64,000 bases of DNA from Echinicola strongylocentroti (GCF_003260975.1 NZ_CP030041.1:1091001-1155000), one strand, 5' to 3'. Counted from the first letter of the stretch, positions 40,922 through 50,961 are shown. Numbers and translations: made by a program. Notes: generated by a model not told the origin, from the sequence alone.

Positions 40922-42202
40922 ATGGCAATAATAACAAATTTTAATAAACTAGCGGACGTAGCTTCCGAATTCCGAAAGTATCTTACAGGAGATCATAGAA
41001 AGCAAAAGGACGTGATTCTTTTCTATGCTCACAATGGAACTGGAAAGACACGTTTATCCATGGAGTTTAAAAAAATGGGTAAAGAAACAGTCCAGAACAA
41101 CCTAGTTGATGAAGAAGATAATATTATAACAGATGAAGAGGGCAGTGCATTTACAACCGAAGAATTAAAGCGTGATACCTTATACTTTAATGCTTTTACG
41201 GAAGATTTATTCTCTTGGGATAATGATTTAGATAGCGATGAACATAGAGTACTTTTGCTGAACAAGCACTCTAAGTTTTTCGGTGGTATTGAGAATTTAG
41301 ATATAGACAACAAAATTCGCCCTATACTTCATAATTACAGTGACTTCAACTTTGTGACAGACTTTAATTACGTAAAACCAACTGATGCTGGTCAAGAAAA
41401 TCCCGAAACTTACTGGGCGATTAGGTTTATAAGAGAAGAATTGGTAGATGGAGTAGCGCAGAATGTTGAAAATATAAAAATATCCAGAGGTGAAGAGAAT
41501 CTATTTATTTGGTGTTTTTTTCTCGCTATTTATGAATTAGCCATTGATGGTGCTGAAGGCTATGACTGGGTAAAGTATGTTTACATTGACGACCCTATTT
41601 CTTCGTTAGACGAAAATAATGCCATTGCATTAGCCTGTGGTTTAGCAACAATTATGGAAAGTGGGATATATAAGGAAATTGAGGAAGCTGGGGAGAAAAA
41701 GAAAGTTGAAAGAGATCGAAAGGTAAAAGTAGTCTTGTCGACTCACCACAGTCTTTTTTTTAATGTGATGTATAATGAACTAAAGATGAAGCGGAAAACA
41801 TATTTCCTTCATTCAAATGGCCTACTGGATTATAAATTGCAAGACACAGAAGACACACCGTTTTTTCACCACATTGCTTTATTGAGCGAACTGAAAAGAG
41901 TTGCTGAATCAGATGTTATTCATACCTATCACTTCAATGGATTAAGGACTGTAATGGAAAAAGCCGTAAGCTTTTTTGGTTACAGAAAGATTGATGAAGT
42001 TATTCATGGGTTGGAAGATGATATCCTTTTTCACAGAGCAGTACAATTACTCAGTCACGGTAAGTATTCCATATTTGCTCCTTCACCAATGACACCCGAC
42101 ACTAAAGATTTATTCAAAAAAATACTAAAAGGGTTTACAGATAAGTACCAATTCAGATTCCCTGAAATATTTAACGAAGTTATTCCAACAGAAGAAGTAT
42201 GA
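40922..42202 (+). CDS. prrC: PrrC-like anticodon nuclease associated with the type I RM system
   Basis: A 426-residue protein with an ABC-type ATPase part: Walker A AHNGTGKT (36-43), signature ISRGEEN (187-193), Walker B YVYIDDPISSLD (219-230) and a H-loop STHH (273-276). The C-terminal part carries R342-x3-E346 (LRTVMEK) and H379 (LLSHGKYS). The spacing R to E is 4 and R to H 37, very close to the R320/E324/H356 triad known for E. coli PrrC, itself 396 residues and encoded inside an hsd locus. PrrC cuts tRNA-Lys anticodons when a phage disables the restriction complex. It overlaps hsdM by 4 bp. It lacks the zinc-hook coiled coil of RloC. Confidence 0.85.
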   Translation: MAIITNFNKLADVASEFRKYLTGDHRKQKDVILFYAHNGTGKTRLSMEFKKMGKETVQNNLVDEEDNIITDEEGSAFTTEELKRDTLYFNAFTEDLFSWDNDLDSDEHRVLLLNKHSKFFGGIENLDIDNKIRPILHNYSDFNFVTDFNYVKPTDAGQENPETYWAIRFIREELVDGVAQNVENIKISRGEENLFIWCFFLAIYELAIDGAEGYDWVKYVYIDDPISSLDENNAIALACGLATIMESGIYKEIEEAGEKKKVERDRKVKVVLSTHHSLFFNVMYNELKMKRKTYFLHSNGLLDYKLQDTEDTPFFHHIALLSELKRVAESDVIHTYHFNGLRTVMEKAVSFFGYRKIDEVIHGLEDDILFHRAVQLLSHGKYSIFAPSPMTPDTKDLFKKILKGFTDKYQFRFPEIFNEVIPTEEV

Positions 42203-43938
42203 CACAAAAAGATCAAGATAGATTAGGGAAAACCCTTTGGGCCATAGCAGACAACCTGCGTGGTGCTATGAATGCGGATTCCTTCCGCGATTATATGCTC
42301 TCGTTTTTGTTTTTGCGCTATTTGTCTAAAAACTATGAAGAATCGGCCAAAAGAGAACTTGGAAGAGACTATCCAACAGAAAATTTATTTGTTACGATTG
42401 AAAAATCTGATTTTGAAATAGAATTCGAAAAAAGAATGCGTTCTCATGAAAACCTTGAGAACTCAATAGATTTGGAAAAAACAAAGAGTATTCCTGTTTC
42501 TCCTTTGGCTAAATGGTACCATGAAAATTCAACTGATGTATCTGAATTTGAAAAACAGATGCGTAGAAAGGTGCATTACGTCATTAAACCTGAGCATTTG
42601 TGGAGTAACATCACCGAACTCGCAAGAACGCAAAGCCCTGATTTGCTTATCACCTTAGAAGAAGGTTTCCGTTATATAGAGAATGAATCCTTTGCTAATT
42701 CTTTCCAGGGATTATTTTCCGAAATCAACTTGAATTCAGAAAAGCTTGGCAGGACACCAGCAGACCGGAATAAAAAGCTCTGCACCATCATCCAAAAGAT
42801 TTCAGAAGGAATAGCCGAGTTCTCTACCGATACAGACACGCTTGGAGATGCTTACGAATACCTAATTGGACAGTTTGCCGCAGGCTCAGGGAAAAAAGCC
42901 GGAGAATTTTATACTCCCCAACAGATTTCTACTATTCTTTCTAAGATAGTAACGCTTGATAGTCAAGATCCATCCACTGGCCCAAAACAAAAGTTGGATA
43001 AAGTATTGGATTTTGCCTGTGGTTCGGGTTCACTTCTCCTGAATGTGCGCAATCAGCTCAAGGAACAAACAGATGGCAAAGGCACGATTGGTAAGATCTA
43101 CGGACAGGAAAATAACATCACCACCTACAACCTGGCAAGAATGAACATGCTCTTACATGGTATGAAGGACACCGAATTTGAAATCTACCATGGGGACACC
43201 TTAAAAAACCAATGGGACATTTTGAATGAAATGAACCCATCCAAAAAAACAGAGTTTGACGCGATTGTTGCCAATCCGCCTTTCAGCTTGCGTTGGGAAC
43301 CCAATGAAGCCATGGGAGAAGATTTCCGTTACAAGAGCTACGGTTTAGCACCCAAGTCAGCCGCTGATTTTGCATTCTTGTTGCACGGTTTTCACTTCCT
43401 AAGTCAAGAAGGTACCATGGCCATCATTTTGCCCCATGGTGTCCTGTTCCGTGGTGGAGCAGAAGAACGCATCCGTACCAAACTACTCAAAGACAATCAT
43501 ATTGACACGGTCATTGGCTTGCCTTCCAATCTGTTCTATTCTACTGGTATACCCGTTTGTATTCTAGTCTTGAAGAAATGCAAGAAAGAGGATGATGTGC
43601 TGTTCATCAACGCCACTGAGCACTATGTGAAAGGAAAACGTCAAAATATACTTGGAGACGGGAAGGACGGCAAAGCTAATCACATTCAGAAAATTGTAGA
43701 TGTTTATGCAACTCGACCAACTAAAATGGAGCGTTATGCCCGCAGGGTTCCAATGGAAGAAATCGAAAGGAACGGGTACAATCTGAATATCTCGAGATAT
43801 GTGAGCACAGCAGAAGATGAAATTAAAATTGATTTAAAGGGCGTCAACAAAAAACTTGTAGAAATTAATAAAACTATCGAAGAGGCTACTTCTACGCATA
43901 ATGAATTTTTGAAGGAATTGGGATTACCGCCGATATAA
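42199..43938 (+). CDS. hsdM: Type I restriction-modification methyltransferase subunit M
   Basis: A 579-residue protein with the HsdM N-terminal helical domain (LWAIADNLRGAMNADSFRDY), a GEFYTPQQISTILSKI segment, the SAM-binding FACGSGS (about residues 272-278), and the catalytic NPPF motif (IVANPPFSLR, residues 356-365) of N6-adenine methylases. It methylates the sites recognised by HsdS. The ATG overlaps the PrrC-like gene stop. No terminator is obvious in the 133 bp downstream. Confidence 0.95.
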   Translation: MTQKDQDRLGKTLWAIADNLRGAMNADSFRDYMLSFLFLRYLSKNYEESAKRELGRDYPTENLFVTIEKSDFEIEFEKRMRSHENLENSIDLEKTKSIPVSPLAKWYHENSTDVSEFEKQMRRKVHYVIKPEHLWSNITELARTQSPDLLITLEEGFRYIENESFANSFQGLFSEINLNSEKLGRTPADRNKKLCTIIQKISEGIAEFSTDTDTLGDAYEYLIGQFAAGSGKKAGEFYTPQQISTILSKIVTLDSQDPSTGPKQKLDKVLDFACGSGSLLLNVRNQLKEQTDGKGTIGKIYGQENNITTYNLARMNMLLHGMKDTEFEIYHGDTLKNQWDILNEMNPSKKTEFDAIVANPPFSLRWEPNEAMGEDFRYKSYGLAPKSAADFAFLLHGFHFLSQEGTMAIILPHGVLFRGGAEERIRTKLLKDNHIDTVIGLPSNLFYSTGIPVCILVLKKCKKEDDVLFINATEHYVKGKRQNILGDGKDGKANHIQKIVDVYATRPTKMERYARRVPMEEIERNGYNLNISRYVSTAEDEIKIDLKGVNKKLVEINKTIEEATSTHNEFLKELGLPPI

Positions 43939-44071
43939 AAATTAAAGAAAAAAATATTTGGCATGTTAAGAGGGGAAATACATGCTATGACTATTCGGTA
44001 TGTTCCACGGTAAGAGGGAGTGTATAGGTTACAGTCTCAATATTAAGAATTACATATACTACTTACTCTAA

Positions 44072-45055
44072 ATGAAGACACTACTACTCACCATACTTTT
44101 ATTGATTCAATTCTCCTTAGCAAATGGCCAAGATGATGCATCAGTCCTTTTAGGAAACTGGGTCAAGGTAAATGCAACCTATAGCACTGGGAAGCCACTA
44201 CCGGAAGGCCATATTTTAAAATCCAGTTATCTAAGGTTCACCTTTAAAGAAAACGGTATTGCCTTTAAGACCTCTGATCCCCTCAGCAACGGCCTCCGCT
44301 TCAACTTTAATGAGCAAGGAGAAAGCCTTCAAATTGGGTTCATTAACTATAAAATCCTATCTGTGGCCAAGGACACCTTGACTGTTCTGGAAGAAGGACT
44401 TTCCGGTTTTGACGGGAATGCGGTAAAGTTAGAATTGGTTAAGGAGAACATATACCAAAACAGCCTCCCATTGGAGAAGGAAACCATCATTAGCGATACT
44501 CCAAAGGTCTATAAGGAGAGTGAAAAAATAAGGGCCATATTTAATGCAGATGAAAACTTTCAGGAATTCTTAAGAATGCAGATCCCTTCCTATGATCAAC
44601 ACCAATCAAAAAATGGCTTCCTTCTTGCTACCTTCATTGTCAGTGAAAATGGTAAGATTGATAGTCTGACAATCCATATGGGAATTGACAAAAAGTTTGA
44701 TCGCCAGTTCACCAAAGCTGTGTATAAAGCTGAAAATTATTTTTTACCGGCACAGTTGAATGGTCAAAACATAGGGGTGCTACGCACATTTGAGTTTAAA
44801 TTTATTTCCAGCAATGACTTCCTGAATTTCTATTCCAGCTTTAGAGCGGGGTTAGAGGAAATGGGAAAAAGGAACTTCCATGCGGCCATAAGATACTTTG
44901 ACAGCAGTCTGGAAACAAAAGACAGTGACGATGCCCTGTTTAACCGAGGACTTTGTTATTTCCATTTGGGCCTCCTGGAAAAGGCCTGTGAAGATTGGAA
45001 CCGTATAAAATCCAACAAAAGAGCTGATGAAATGCTATCGACGTATTGTAAATAG
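44072..45055 (+). CDS. Exported protein with TonB-C-like and TPR-like regions
   Basis: A 327-residue protein with a signal peptide (MKTLLLTILLLIQFSLANGQ). Residues about 22-125 form a beta-rich lipocalin-like start (VLLGNWVKVNATYS). About 175-255 reads like a TonB C-terminal fold (FLLATFIVSENGKIDSLTIH, then a strand ending VLRTFEFKF). About 262-325 contains TPR-like helices (RNFHAAIRYFDSSLETKDSD and ALFNRGLCYFHLGLLEKACE). It is probably periplasmic. Function is unknown; the link to the hsd genes is position only. Confidence 0.65.
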   Translation: MKTLLLTILLLIQFSLANGQDDASVLLGNWVKVNATYSTGKPLPEGHILKSSYLRFTFKENGIAFKTSDPLSNGLRFNFNEQGESLQIGFINYKILSVAKDTLTVLEEGLSGFDGNAVKLELVKENIYQNSLPLEKETIISDTPKVYKESEKIRAIFNADENFQEFLRMQIPSYDQHQSKNGFLLATFIVSENGKIDSLTIHMGIDKKFDRQFTKAVYKAENYFLPAQLNGQNIGVLRTFEFKFISSNDFLNFYSSFRAGLEEMGKRNFHAAIRYFDSSLETKDSDDALFNRGLCYFHLGLLEKACEDWNRIKSNKRADEMLSTYCK

Positions 45056-45480
45056 CATACGCTTCAATGATAAAGACCACGGGGCCTCATAGGTTTAATC
45101 TCCAACCTCGAACACAACAGGTATTTGGTCCATATTGGATCCGGTATTATCTAAAAGATAAACGAAGTGACCTAAATAGCGCATAGTTCTCTAACCGAAA
45201 GCACTTAGTCTTTCAAGGATAAACATTAATCCGCTCCATTTCAACTACTTACATATTATTTAATTTCACACCTAAATAACCTTTTTTCAACTACATTATC
45301 ATATTTACGATATATTTTTTATACGAAATATTATATTTTTACTAAACGAAACATTTTTTTTTAATTATTCACAAACATCTGAATCAACAGAAAAACTTTT
45401 TTATGCCAGATGGGCATAGATCTCGTTTTTTGTCCCAATCCATGGAATTAACCTTTTCCCATAACCAAACCATATAACTT
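45056..45480. other. Intergenic stretch, strongly AT-rich at the right end
   Basis: 425 bp with no supported gene. The right half (about 45290-45375) is very AT-rich with poly-T runs and probably contains the promoter of the FISUMP lipoprotein gene. Confidence 0.4.
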
Positions 45481-46842
45481 ATGAAAAAACAGTTCATTCT
45501 TTTCGCCATGTTGATCGCAGTTGCCACGGGCTGCGTGCAGGAAGGTACGGAAACCCCTTCCATGGGATCCGTCAGTATAACCGGCATAAATATCGCACCT
45601 TTTGGAAGCAGTTCCCCAAACCAGCGCCAGGCCGTTACCAGTGAATGGGAACATATCTTCCCGGATTCGGCCGCTTTCATCATTACCAATGAAGAAACGG
45701 GCCAAGAATACATTTTGGGCTATGACCCCAATGATTTCTCCACCCCTCCCCAGATCCAGTTGCCCATGGGTTCCTACACCATCCTTACCCAAGTGGAAGG
45801 TACTGATATGGAGTATTTTCTCCCCTATGAGGTCTGGTCCGACTTTGAGGTCAGCTCCACCAGTCAGGACATCGCCTTGGAAGGCCACACCTATTTTGGG
45901 CTGGTGACCGTAAAAAAAGACCATGTCCTGAGTGCAAAACTTGATGGCACGGACCTGGTGCTGGATCCTGAGACCAACACCTATTATATCTACGCTTGGG
46001 AAAATGACTTCCAGGACATAACGGGAAGGACCTTGGAGGTGCAGGAGGATTTTACCCAGCAGACCTTGCGAAAGCATTTCTTCATCAATAGCAGGGACCA
46101 TTATCACTTTAATGTCTTGGTCCCCCAAGGAGAGGTCAATTTTATCGAACTTGCTTTGGGTGAATTCCGCTTGATGGAATATGATTTTGACCTGCAGCAC
46201 GGCACGGTCACCGATGCCTCCGGCCACACCTATACCACTGTCAAAATCGGTGACCAATATTGGATGGCCCAAGATCTTCGGTCCACGCAATTCTGTAATG
46301 GTGACAGCATCACCATAGGCTATTCCAGTGGCTTGGATATGAACGAAGATTCCTATCTTCGAACCTTGAACGGGGAATATCCATTATACAGTGCTGCTGT
46401 TCTGTCAGACGAGCGGAACATCTGCCCTTGTGGTTGGCACATCTCCACTGACCAGGACTGGAAAGCGCTTGAAAGTGAATTGGGAATTACTGCGCCGGAA
46501 CTGGATGCTTTCGAATACGGGTCCACTAGAGGAGCAGATGTCTTTGCCGGCACCCAATTAAAAGATCCTTATACCTGGCCTTTGGATACAGCCTCATCAC
46601 TGGCAAATGCTTCAGGATTATCCGCTATCCGGGGAACCTACATGTACATGGAAGGAGATTACTTCCAATCTGATTGGCCCAACGAGCACTATATGGCTTA
46701 TTTCTGGTCTCCAAACTACAGTGATTCAATTGATGTGCAAAAAATCTACCGAAATATCAATGGTGATATCCATGGCATAACCAGAAGAATGGCACCCGAA
46801 AACGGAGAATATGGTTACCCTATCAGGTGCGTAAAAGATTAA
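45481..46842 (+). CDS. FISUMP-domain lipoprotein
   Basis: A 453-residue protein with a lipoprotein signal (FILFAMLIAVATGC; C18). A beta-rich N-terminal half (about residues 25-240) precedes the Fibrobacter succinogenes major paralogous domain: DASGHTYTTVKIGDQYWMAQ then DLRSTQFCNG, LYSAAVLSDERNICPCGWHI, and the ending YGYPIRCVKD. The domain occurs in secreted or surface proteins of Bacteroidota and Fibrobacteres and is not enzymatically defined. Cysteines in NICPCGWH and IRCVKD probably form disulfides. A strong hairpin terminator follows. Confidence 0.8.
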   Translation: MKKQFILFAMLIAVATGCVQEGTETPSMGSVSITGINIAPFGSSSPNQRQAVTSEWEHIFPDSAAFIITNEETGQEYILGYDPNDFSTPPQIQLPMGSYTILTQVEGTDMEYFLPYEVWSDFEVSSTSQDIALEGHTYFGLVTVKKDHVLSAKLDGTDLVLDPETNTYYIYAWENDFQDITGRTLEVQEDFTQQTLRKHFFINSRDHYHFNVLVPQGEVNFIELALGEFRLMEYDFDLQHGTVTDASGHTYTTVKIGDQYWMAQDLRSTQFCNGDSITIGYSSGLDMNEDSYLRTLNGEYPLYSAAVLSDERNICPCGWHISTDQDWKALESELGITAPELDAFEYGSTRGADVFAGTQLKDPYTWPLDTASSLANASGLSAIRGTYMYMEGDYFQSDWPNEHYMAYFWSPNYSDSIDVQKIYRNINGDIHGITRRMAPENGEYGYPIRCVKD

Positions 46843-46855
46843 CAACCATTTATTT

Positions 46856-46883
46856 AAGCAGGCGGCACGGAGACCGCCTGCTT
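46856..46883. terminator. Bidirectional terminator
   Basis: A perfect 10-bp stem AAGCAGGCGG/CCGCCTGCTT with an 8-base loop, with TTATTT on the right and A/T-rich sequence on the left. It serves the convergent FISUMP and dnaE genes and touches the dnaE stop codon. Confidence 0.75.
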
Positions 46884-49807
46884 TATTTCCTTAACCCTAC
46901 CCCTCTCATGTCCCTCACCTCTACTGCATACACCCCAAACTCCTCTGTCACCTTGCCATATATCCGGTAAAAACCTCCGGTGTGGAAAGGGTATTTCTTT
47001 AGCACGAGTGGAAAATGTACCGTATCCAGCCAATCCCCCTTTTCATCCAGAAAGGTGCCGAATGCCATATAATCTCCCCTTACCGTCCTGACGGGCTTGG
47101 TGGTCACCAGGTGTCCCAACAGGCAGACCTGCCGGCCCACCAGCTTGGGAAGCTCATGGACATAGACCACCCCTGTCCTGTCATCATCGGCCAACTCAAA
47201 TGGATCGCCCAGGGTAAAACCGATCAGCTCGATCTCGTCATAGGCATCCTCCAGGGGTTTCTTGGGAAACCGGGGCAAGCTAAAGTCCAAGGCTTCCTCT
47301 TCAAACATGACTGCACTTGTTGGTACTTTCTCCATGCGTTTGTGCTTAAAATTGGCATGCCAGAGCAGTTCCTTTTTATCCATACCTGTAAACCTGAGTG
47401 CCCCTACCCTGATCAGGACATTGAGCTGCTCGGCATCCACTTGGATACGGTTCATAAAATCCACTAATCCCAGATATTCCCCATTCCTTTCCCGTTCGGC
47501 CAGTAAGTGGTCAATGGTCTTCCGTTCGAGGTTCTGCACATGTACAAAGCCCACCGTTACCTGGTCCCCTGCAATGGATGTCAGGTATTGGCCTGTATTC
47601 AAGCAGGGAGGCAAGACCTTTCCCCCTGCCTTTTTGAGCTCATGGAAGTAAAACTGGGTACCATAAAAGCCACCAAAGTTATTGATCACCGCCACCATGA
47701 ACTCCAGGGGATAATAGGTCTTCAGGTACAGGCTCTGGTAACTTTCCACGGCGAAGGAGGCAGAGTGGGCCTTGGAAAAGGAATAGCCACCGAAGGATTC
47801 CATCTGCCTCCAGACCTCCTTGCTGATGTGCTCGGGATGGCCAAGGGCACGACAGTTGGCAAAGAACTTCTCCTCGATCAGCTTGAAGCGGTTGTGCGAG
47901 CGGTACTTGCCCGACATGGCCCGCCGCAGGATGTCTGCCTCGCCCATATCAAGCCCCGCAAAATGGTGGGCAACCTTGATCACGTCCTCCTGGTAGACCA
48001 TCACCCCATAGGTTTCCTTCAAGAGTCCCTCCATCTTGGGGTGCAGGTAGGGAATGTTTCCAGGGTTGTGGAAGCGCTCGATGTACTGCTTCATCATGCC
48101 CGATTGTGCCACGCCCGGACGTATAATGGAGCTTGCCGCCACCAGTGTCAGGTAGTCGTCGCACTTGAGCTTGGTTAGCAGCTGCCGCATCGCAGGGCTT
48201 TCGATATAAAAGCAGCCTATGGTATCTGCCCTCCTGATCTGGTCGGCCACTTTCGGATCCCGAAAGAACTTCTCCACCTGGCGGATGTCCACTTCCTCCC
48301 CTCGATTGTCCCTGATCAGCCCAATGGCATCCTTTATATGCGCCAGTCCCCGCTGGCTGAGGATATCGAGCTTGAACAGCCCGATCTTTTCTGCCAGGAA
48401 CATGTCCACCTGTGCCGTGTTGAAGCCCTTTGGTGGCCGCTCCATGGCGGTATATCGGAATATCGGCCGTTCACTGATCAGCATGCCTCCCGGGTGGATG
48501 CTCTGGTAGTTGGGAAAGTCCTGCATCAATGCCCCATACTTGAGAATGGCCCGCTGGATACGGTCTTCGGGCGGTGCAGCATCCTTTCTGCGGCTGACCA
48601 GTTGGTCGATCTCCGGCTTGGGCAGGCCAAAGACCTTTCCCAGCTCCCTGATGATGGCCCGTCCCTGAAAGGTAGAGAACATACCCAACAGGGCAACGTG
48701 GTTGCGGCCGTAGCGCTTGAAGATATAGTCGATCACCTCGTCACGGTCCTGCCAGCTGAAGTCCATATCAAAGTCGGGGGGCGAGGTGCGGTGCGGGTTC
48801 AGGAAACGTTCGAAGTACAGGTCCAGCTTTATGGGGTCCACATCGGTAATCTTCAGGCAATAGGCCACGATCGAATTGGCCCCTGATCCCCTGCCGACAT
48901 AGAAGAATTCCCGGTGCTGGGCGTAGCGCACCACGTCGAGCACGATCAGGAAATAGGCATTGAAATCCAGCTCATTGATGATCCGCAGTTCCTTTTTTAC
49001 CCGTTCCAGGGCCGGTGTATTGTCCCGTCCATAGCGCAGGGCAAGCCCTTCCATGGCCAACTTCTCCAACAGGATGCGGTCGTCCTCCTTGGAGGAGGTA
49101 AAATATTTCTTGTTCTTGTCGGTGTGCAGTTCCATGTCCACCGAGCAGCTTTCCATGACACGCAGGGTATTCTGCAGCATTTCAGGATATTCGCCAAAGG
49201 CGTTCCACAGCTCCAGTTTAGTAGGAAAATGCTCCCCTTCCCCTGCAATGTCACCGGAACCAAGCTTGGAAAGCAGCGTGTTCCCATCGATGGCCCGAAG
49301 GATCCTGTGCAGGTTGTACCTTGTCCTGTCCTGGTAGGTCACCGGCTGGAGCACGACCCACTTGTCCGGGTGGCGTTCAGGGTGACATCCGTAGAGCCGG
49401 GACAGTTCTTCCCTCCTTACCCCTATCAGTTCACAGTTCCCAAGGTCCTCGGGGCCAAGGCTGCCAAAGGGATAGATGGTCCAGACTTCCTGTACGTCCG
49501 GCCTTTTGGGAAAGTCCCTTTTTTCCATCAGGTGTTCAGAAAGAAAGCGGTTGACCTGCATCAGCCCTTCATCGTTTTTGGCCAGCAGCACGTACAGCAG
49601 CCTGTTGCCATTGCGGATCTCCGCTCCGAGGACGGGCCTGATGCCCGATTTCCTGCAGAAGTCCACAAAGTCCCAGGCATCGGCCGTACTGTTGATATTG
49701 GTCAGTGCGAGTGATCTTACCTTTCGTGCCACGGCCATGTCCACCAGCTCTTGGGTGCCGATGGTACCGTAACGGTAGCTGAAATAGGTCTTGCAGTTCA
49801 GGTACAT
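46883..49807 (-). CDS. dnaE: DNA polymerase III alpha-like subunit of mutasome type (DnaE2/ImuC-like)
   Basis: A 974-residue C-family polymerase, shorter than the replicative enzyme (about 1160 or more). It has a PHP domain whose first metal motif is changed (LNCKTYFSYRYG in place of the usual HxH). The palm carries GRGSGANS (306-313) and the catalytic PDFDMDF (344-350). Further landmarks are HPGGMLIS, SKAHSASFA and an OB-fold C-terminus (LVGRQVCLLGHLV). It lies 2 bp downstream of dinB and presumably shares its damage-inducible promoter. A role in error-prone synthesis is inferred from family, size and partners. Confidence 0.92.
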   Translation of the reverse strand: MYLNCKTYFSYRYGTIGTQELVDMAVARKVRSLALTNINSTADAWDFVDFCRKSGIRPVLGAEIRNGNRLLYVLLAKNDEGLMQVNRFLSEHLMEKRDFPKRPDVQEVWTIYPFGSLGPEDLGNCELIGVRREELSRLYGCHPERHPDKWVVLQPVTYQDRTRYNLHRILRAIDGNTLLSKLGSGDIAGEGEHFPTKLELWNAFGEYPEMLQNTLRVMESCSVDMELHTDKNKKYFTSSKEDDRILLEKLAMEGLALRYGRDNTPALERVKKELRIINELDFNAYFLIVLDVVRYAQHREFFYVGRGSGANSIVAYCLKITDVDPIKLDLYFERFLNPHRTSPPDFDMDFSWQDRDEVIDYIFKRYGRNHVALLGMFSTFQGRAIIRELGKVFGLPKPEIDQLVSRRKDAAPPEDRIQRAILKYGALMQDFPNYQSIHPGGMLISERPIFRYTAMERPPKGFNTAQVDMFLAEKIGLFKLDILSQRGLAHIKDAIGLIRDNRGEEVDIRQVEKFFRDPKVADQIRRADTIGCFYIESPAMRQLLTKLKCDDYLTLVAASSIIRPGVAQSGMMKQYIERFHNPGNIPYLHPKMEGLLKETYGVMVYQEDVIKVAHHFAGLDMGEADILRRAMSGKYRSHNRFKLIEEKFFANCRALGHPEHISKEVWRQMESFGGYSFSKAHSASFAVESYQSLYLKTYYPLEFMVAVINNFGGFYGTQFYFHELKKAGGKVLPPCLNTGQYLTSIAGDQVTVGFVHVQNLERKTIDHLLAERERNGEYLGLVDFMNRIQVDAEQLNVLIRVGALRFTGMDKKELLWHANFKHKRMEKVPTSAVMFEEEALDFSLPRFPKKPLEDAYDEIELIGFTLGDPFELADDDRTGVVYVHELPKLVGRQVCLLGHLVTTKPVRTVRGDYMAFGTFLDEKGDWLDTVHFPLVLKKYPFHTGGFYRIYGKVTEEFGVYAVEVRDMRGVGLRK

Positions 49808-49809
49808 TC

Positions 49810-50961
49810 CTACCTCCCTTCCAATTTCCCCACTGCCCTCATGACCGCATGCGACCCGTGCTTCCTCCTTATCGTGTCCATGGCCTGGTAAAGCCGCACG
49901 TTCTCCTCGGTATCCTCGAACAGGCTTATCTGCTGGAACCCGCCCACCAGGTGGCTGACCTTTACCCCGATCAGGCGTACCAGCATCCTTCGATCATAGA
50001 GCTTGGCAAAGAGCTCCTTGGCCTTTGCCAGCAGCACATCATCATTGGCCGTATAGGGAAGCACGGCCTGCCGGCTCACGGTATCAAAATTGGCATAGCG
50101 CAGCTTGACGGTAATGCAGCCACAGAGCCGCTGCTGTTTGCGCAACAGAAAGGCCACCCTTTCGGTCAGTCTTACCAGTTCCCCGCCCAGGAAGCCCATG
50201 TTGATCGTATCGCTTTCGAAGGTCTCTTCCTTTCCTATGCTCTTCTGTTCTGTATAGGGTACTACCGGGCTGTCGTCCTTCCCGTTGGCCTTTTTGGAAA
50301 GGGCAATTCCGCTTTTGCCCAGCAGGTTCCGCATCATGGGCTCGGGGATTTCGGAGAGCAGCTTGATGGTTTCCACTCCCATCCGCCGCAACAGCGAAGA
50401 GGTCTTCAGCCCGATGCCCGGCATCCGTTCTACGGCCAATGGTGCCAGGTAGCCCTTCTCAAAACCGAAGGGTATCTCCATCTGTCCGTTGGGCTTGGCA
50501 TCCTCTGTGGCCACCTTGCTGACCAGCTTATTGGAGGCCAGCGCATAGCTGATGGGAAGGCCCGATTCGCGGAGGATCTTCTTCTTGAGCTCGGCCGTAT
50601 AGCTGCTGCAGCCGAAGAAGCGGTCCATACCCGTCAGGTCAAGGTAGAACTCATCGATGGAGGCCTTCTCCACGACGGGCACCTCGCTGCGGATGATGTC
50701 GGTCACCACACGGCTGTGATAGCTGTAGCTGTCCATGTCACCCTGCAGGTACACTGCCGACGGACAGAGCCTTCGGGCCAGCTTCATGGGCATGGCACTG
50801 TGCACGCCAAACTTCCGTGCCTCATAGCTGCAGGAGGCCACCACCCCACGGTCGGAGTGTCCGCCGATGATCACCGGTTTGTCCTTTAGGGCACTGTTGC
50901 CCAGCCTTGCCACACTTACAAAGAAGGTGTCCAGATCAAAATGCACCACATTCCTTTTCAT
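49810..50961 (-). CDS. dinB: Y-family DNA polymerase IV (DinB)
   Basis: A 383-residue protein with the Y-family catalytic motifs FDLDTFFVSV (residues 8-17) and KASIDEFYLDLTGMD (D103/E104). Helix-hairpin-helix contacts (AVERMPGIGLKTSSLLRRMG) and a little-finger domain follow. The clamp-binding sequence QISLF lies at about residues 344-348, followed by 35 more residues (RRKHGSHAVMRAVG) as in other Bacteroidota copies. It copies past damaged template bases. Divergent from the LexA-like gene across a 70-bp region with repeated TTGGTA half sites, and directly followed by dnaE. Confidence 0.94.
   Translation of the reverse strand: MKRNVVHFDLDTFFVSVARLGNSALKDKPVIIGGHSDRGVVASCSYEARKFGVHSAMPMKLARRLCPSAVYLQGDMDSYSYHSRVVTDIIRSEVPVVEKASIDEFYLDLTGMDRFFGCSSYTAELKKKILRESGLPISYALASNKLVSKVATEDAKPNGQMEIPFGFEKGYLAPLAVERMPGIGLKTSSLLRRMGVETIKLLSEIPEPMMRNLLGKSGIALSKKANGKDDSPVVPYTEQKSIGKEETFESDTINMGFLGGELVRLTERVAFLLRKQQRLCGCITVKLRYANFDTVSRQAVLPYTANDDVLLAKAKELFAKLYDRRMLVRLIGVKVSHLVGGFQQISLFEDTEENVRLYQAMDTIRRKHGSHAVMRAVGKLEGR

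Noticed and set aside
40922..42202. RloC instead of a PrrC-like protein
   Set aside because: The length (426 residues) and lack of a zinc-hook coiled coil (no CxxC within a long coil) fit PrrC better.
45448..46290. A 280-codon open frame on the minus strand
   Set aside because: It lies entirely opposite the FISUMP lipoprotein gene, whose signal peptide, lipobox and domain are clear; the opposite reading has no family features.
49849..50889. A 346-codon open frame on the plus strand
   Set aside because: It is antisense to dinB and is explained by the codon bias of the real gene.
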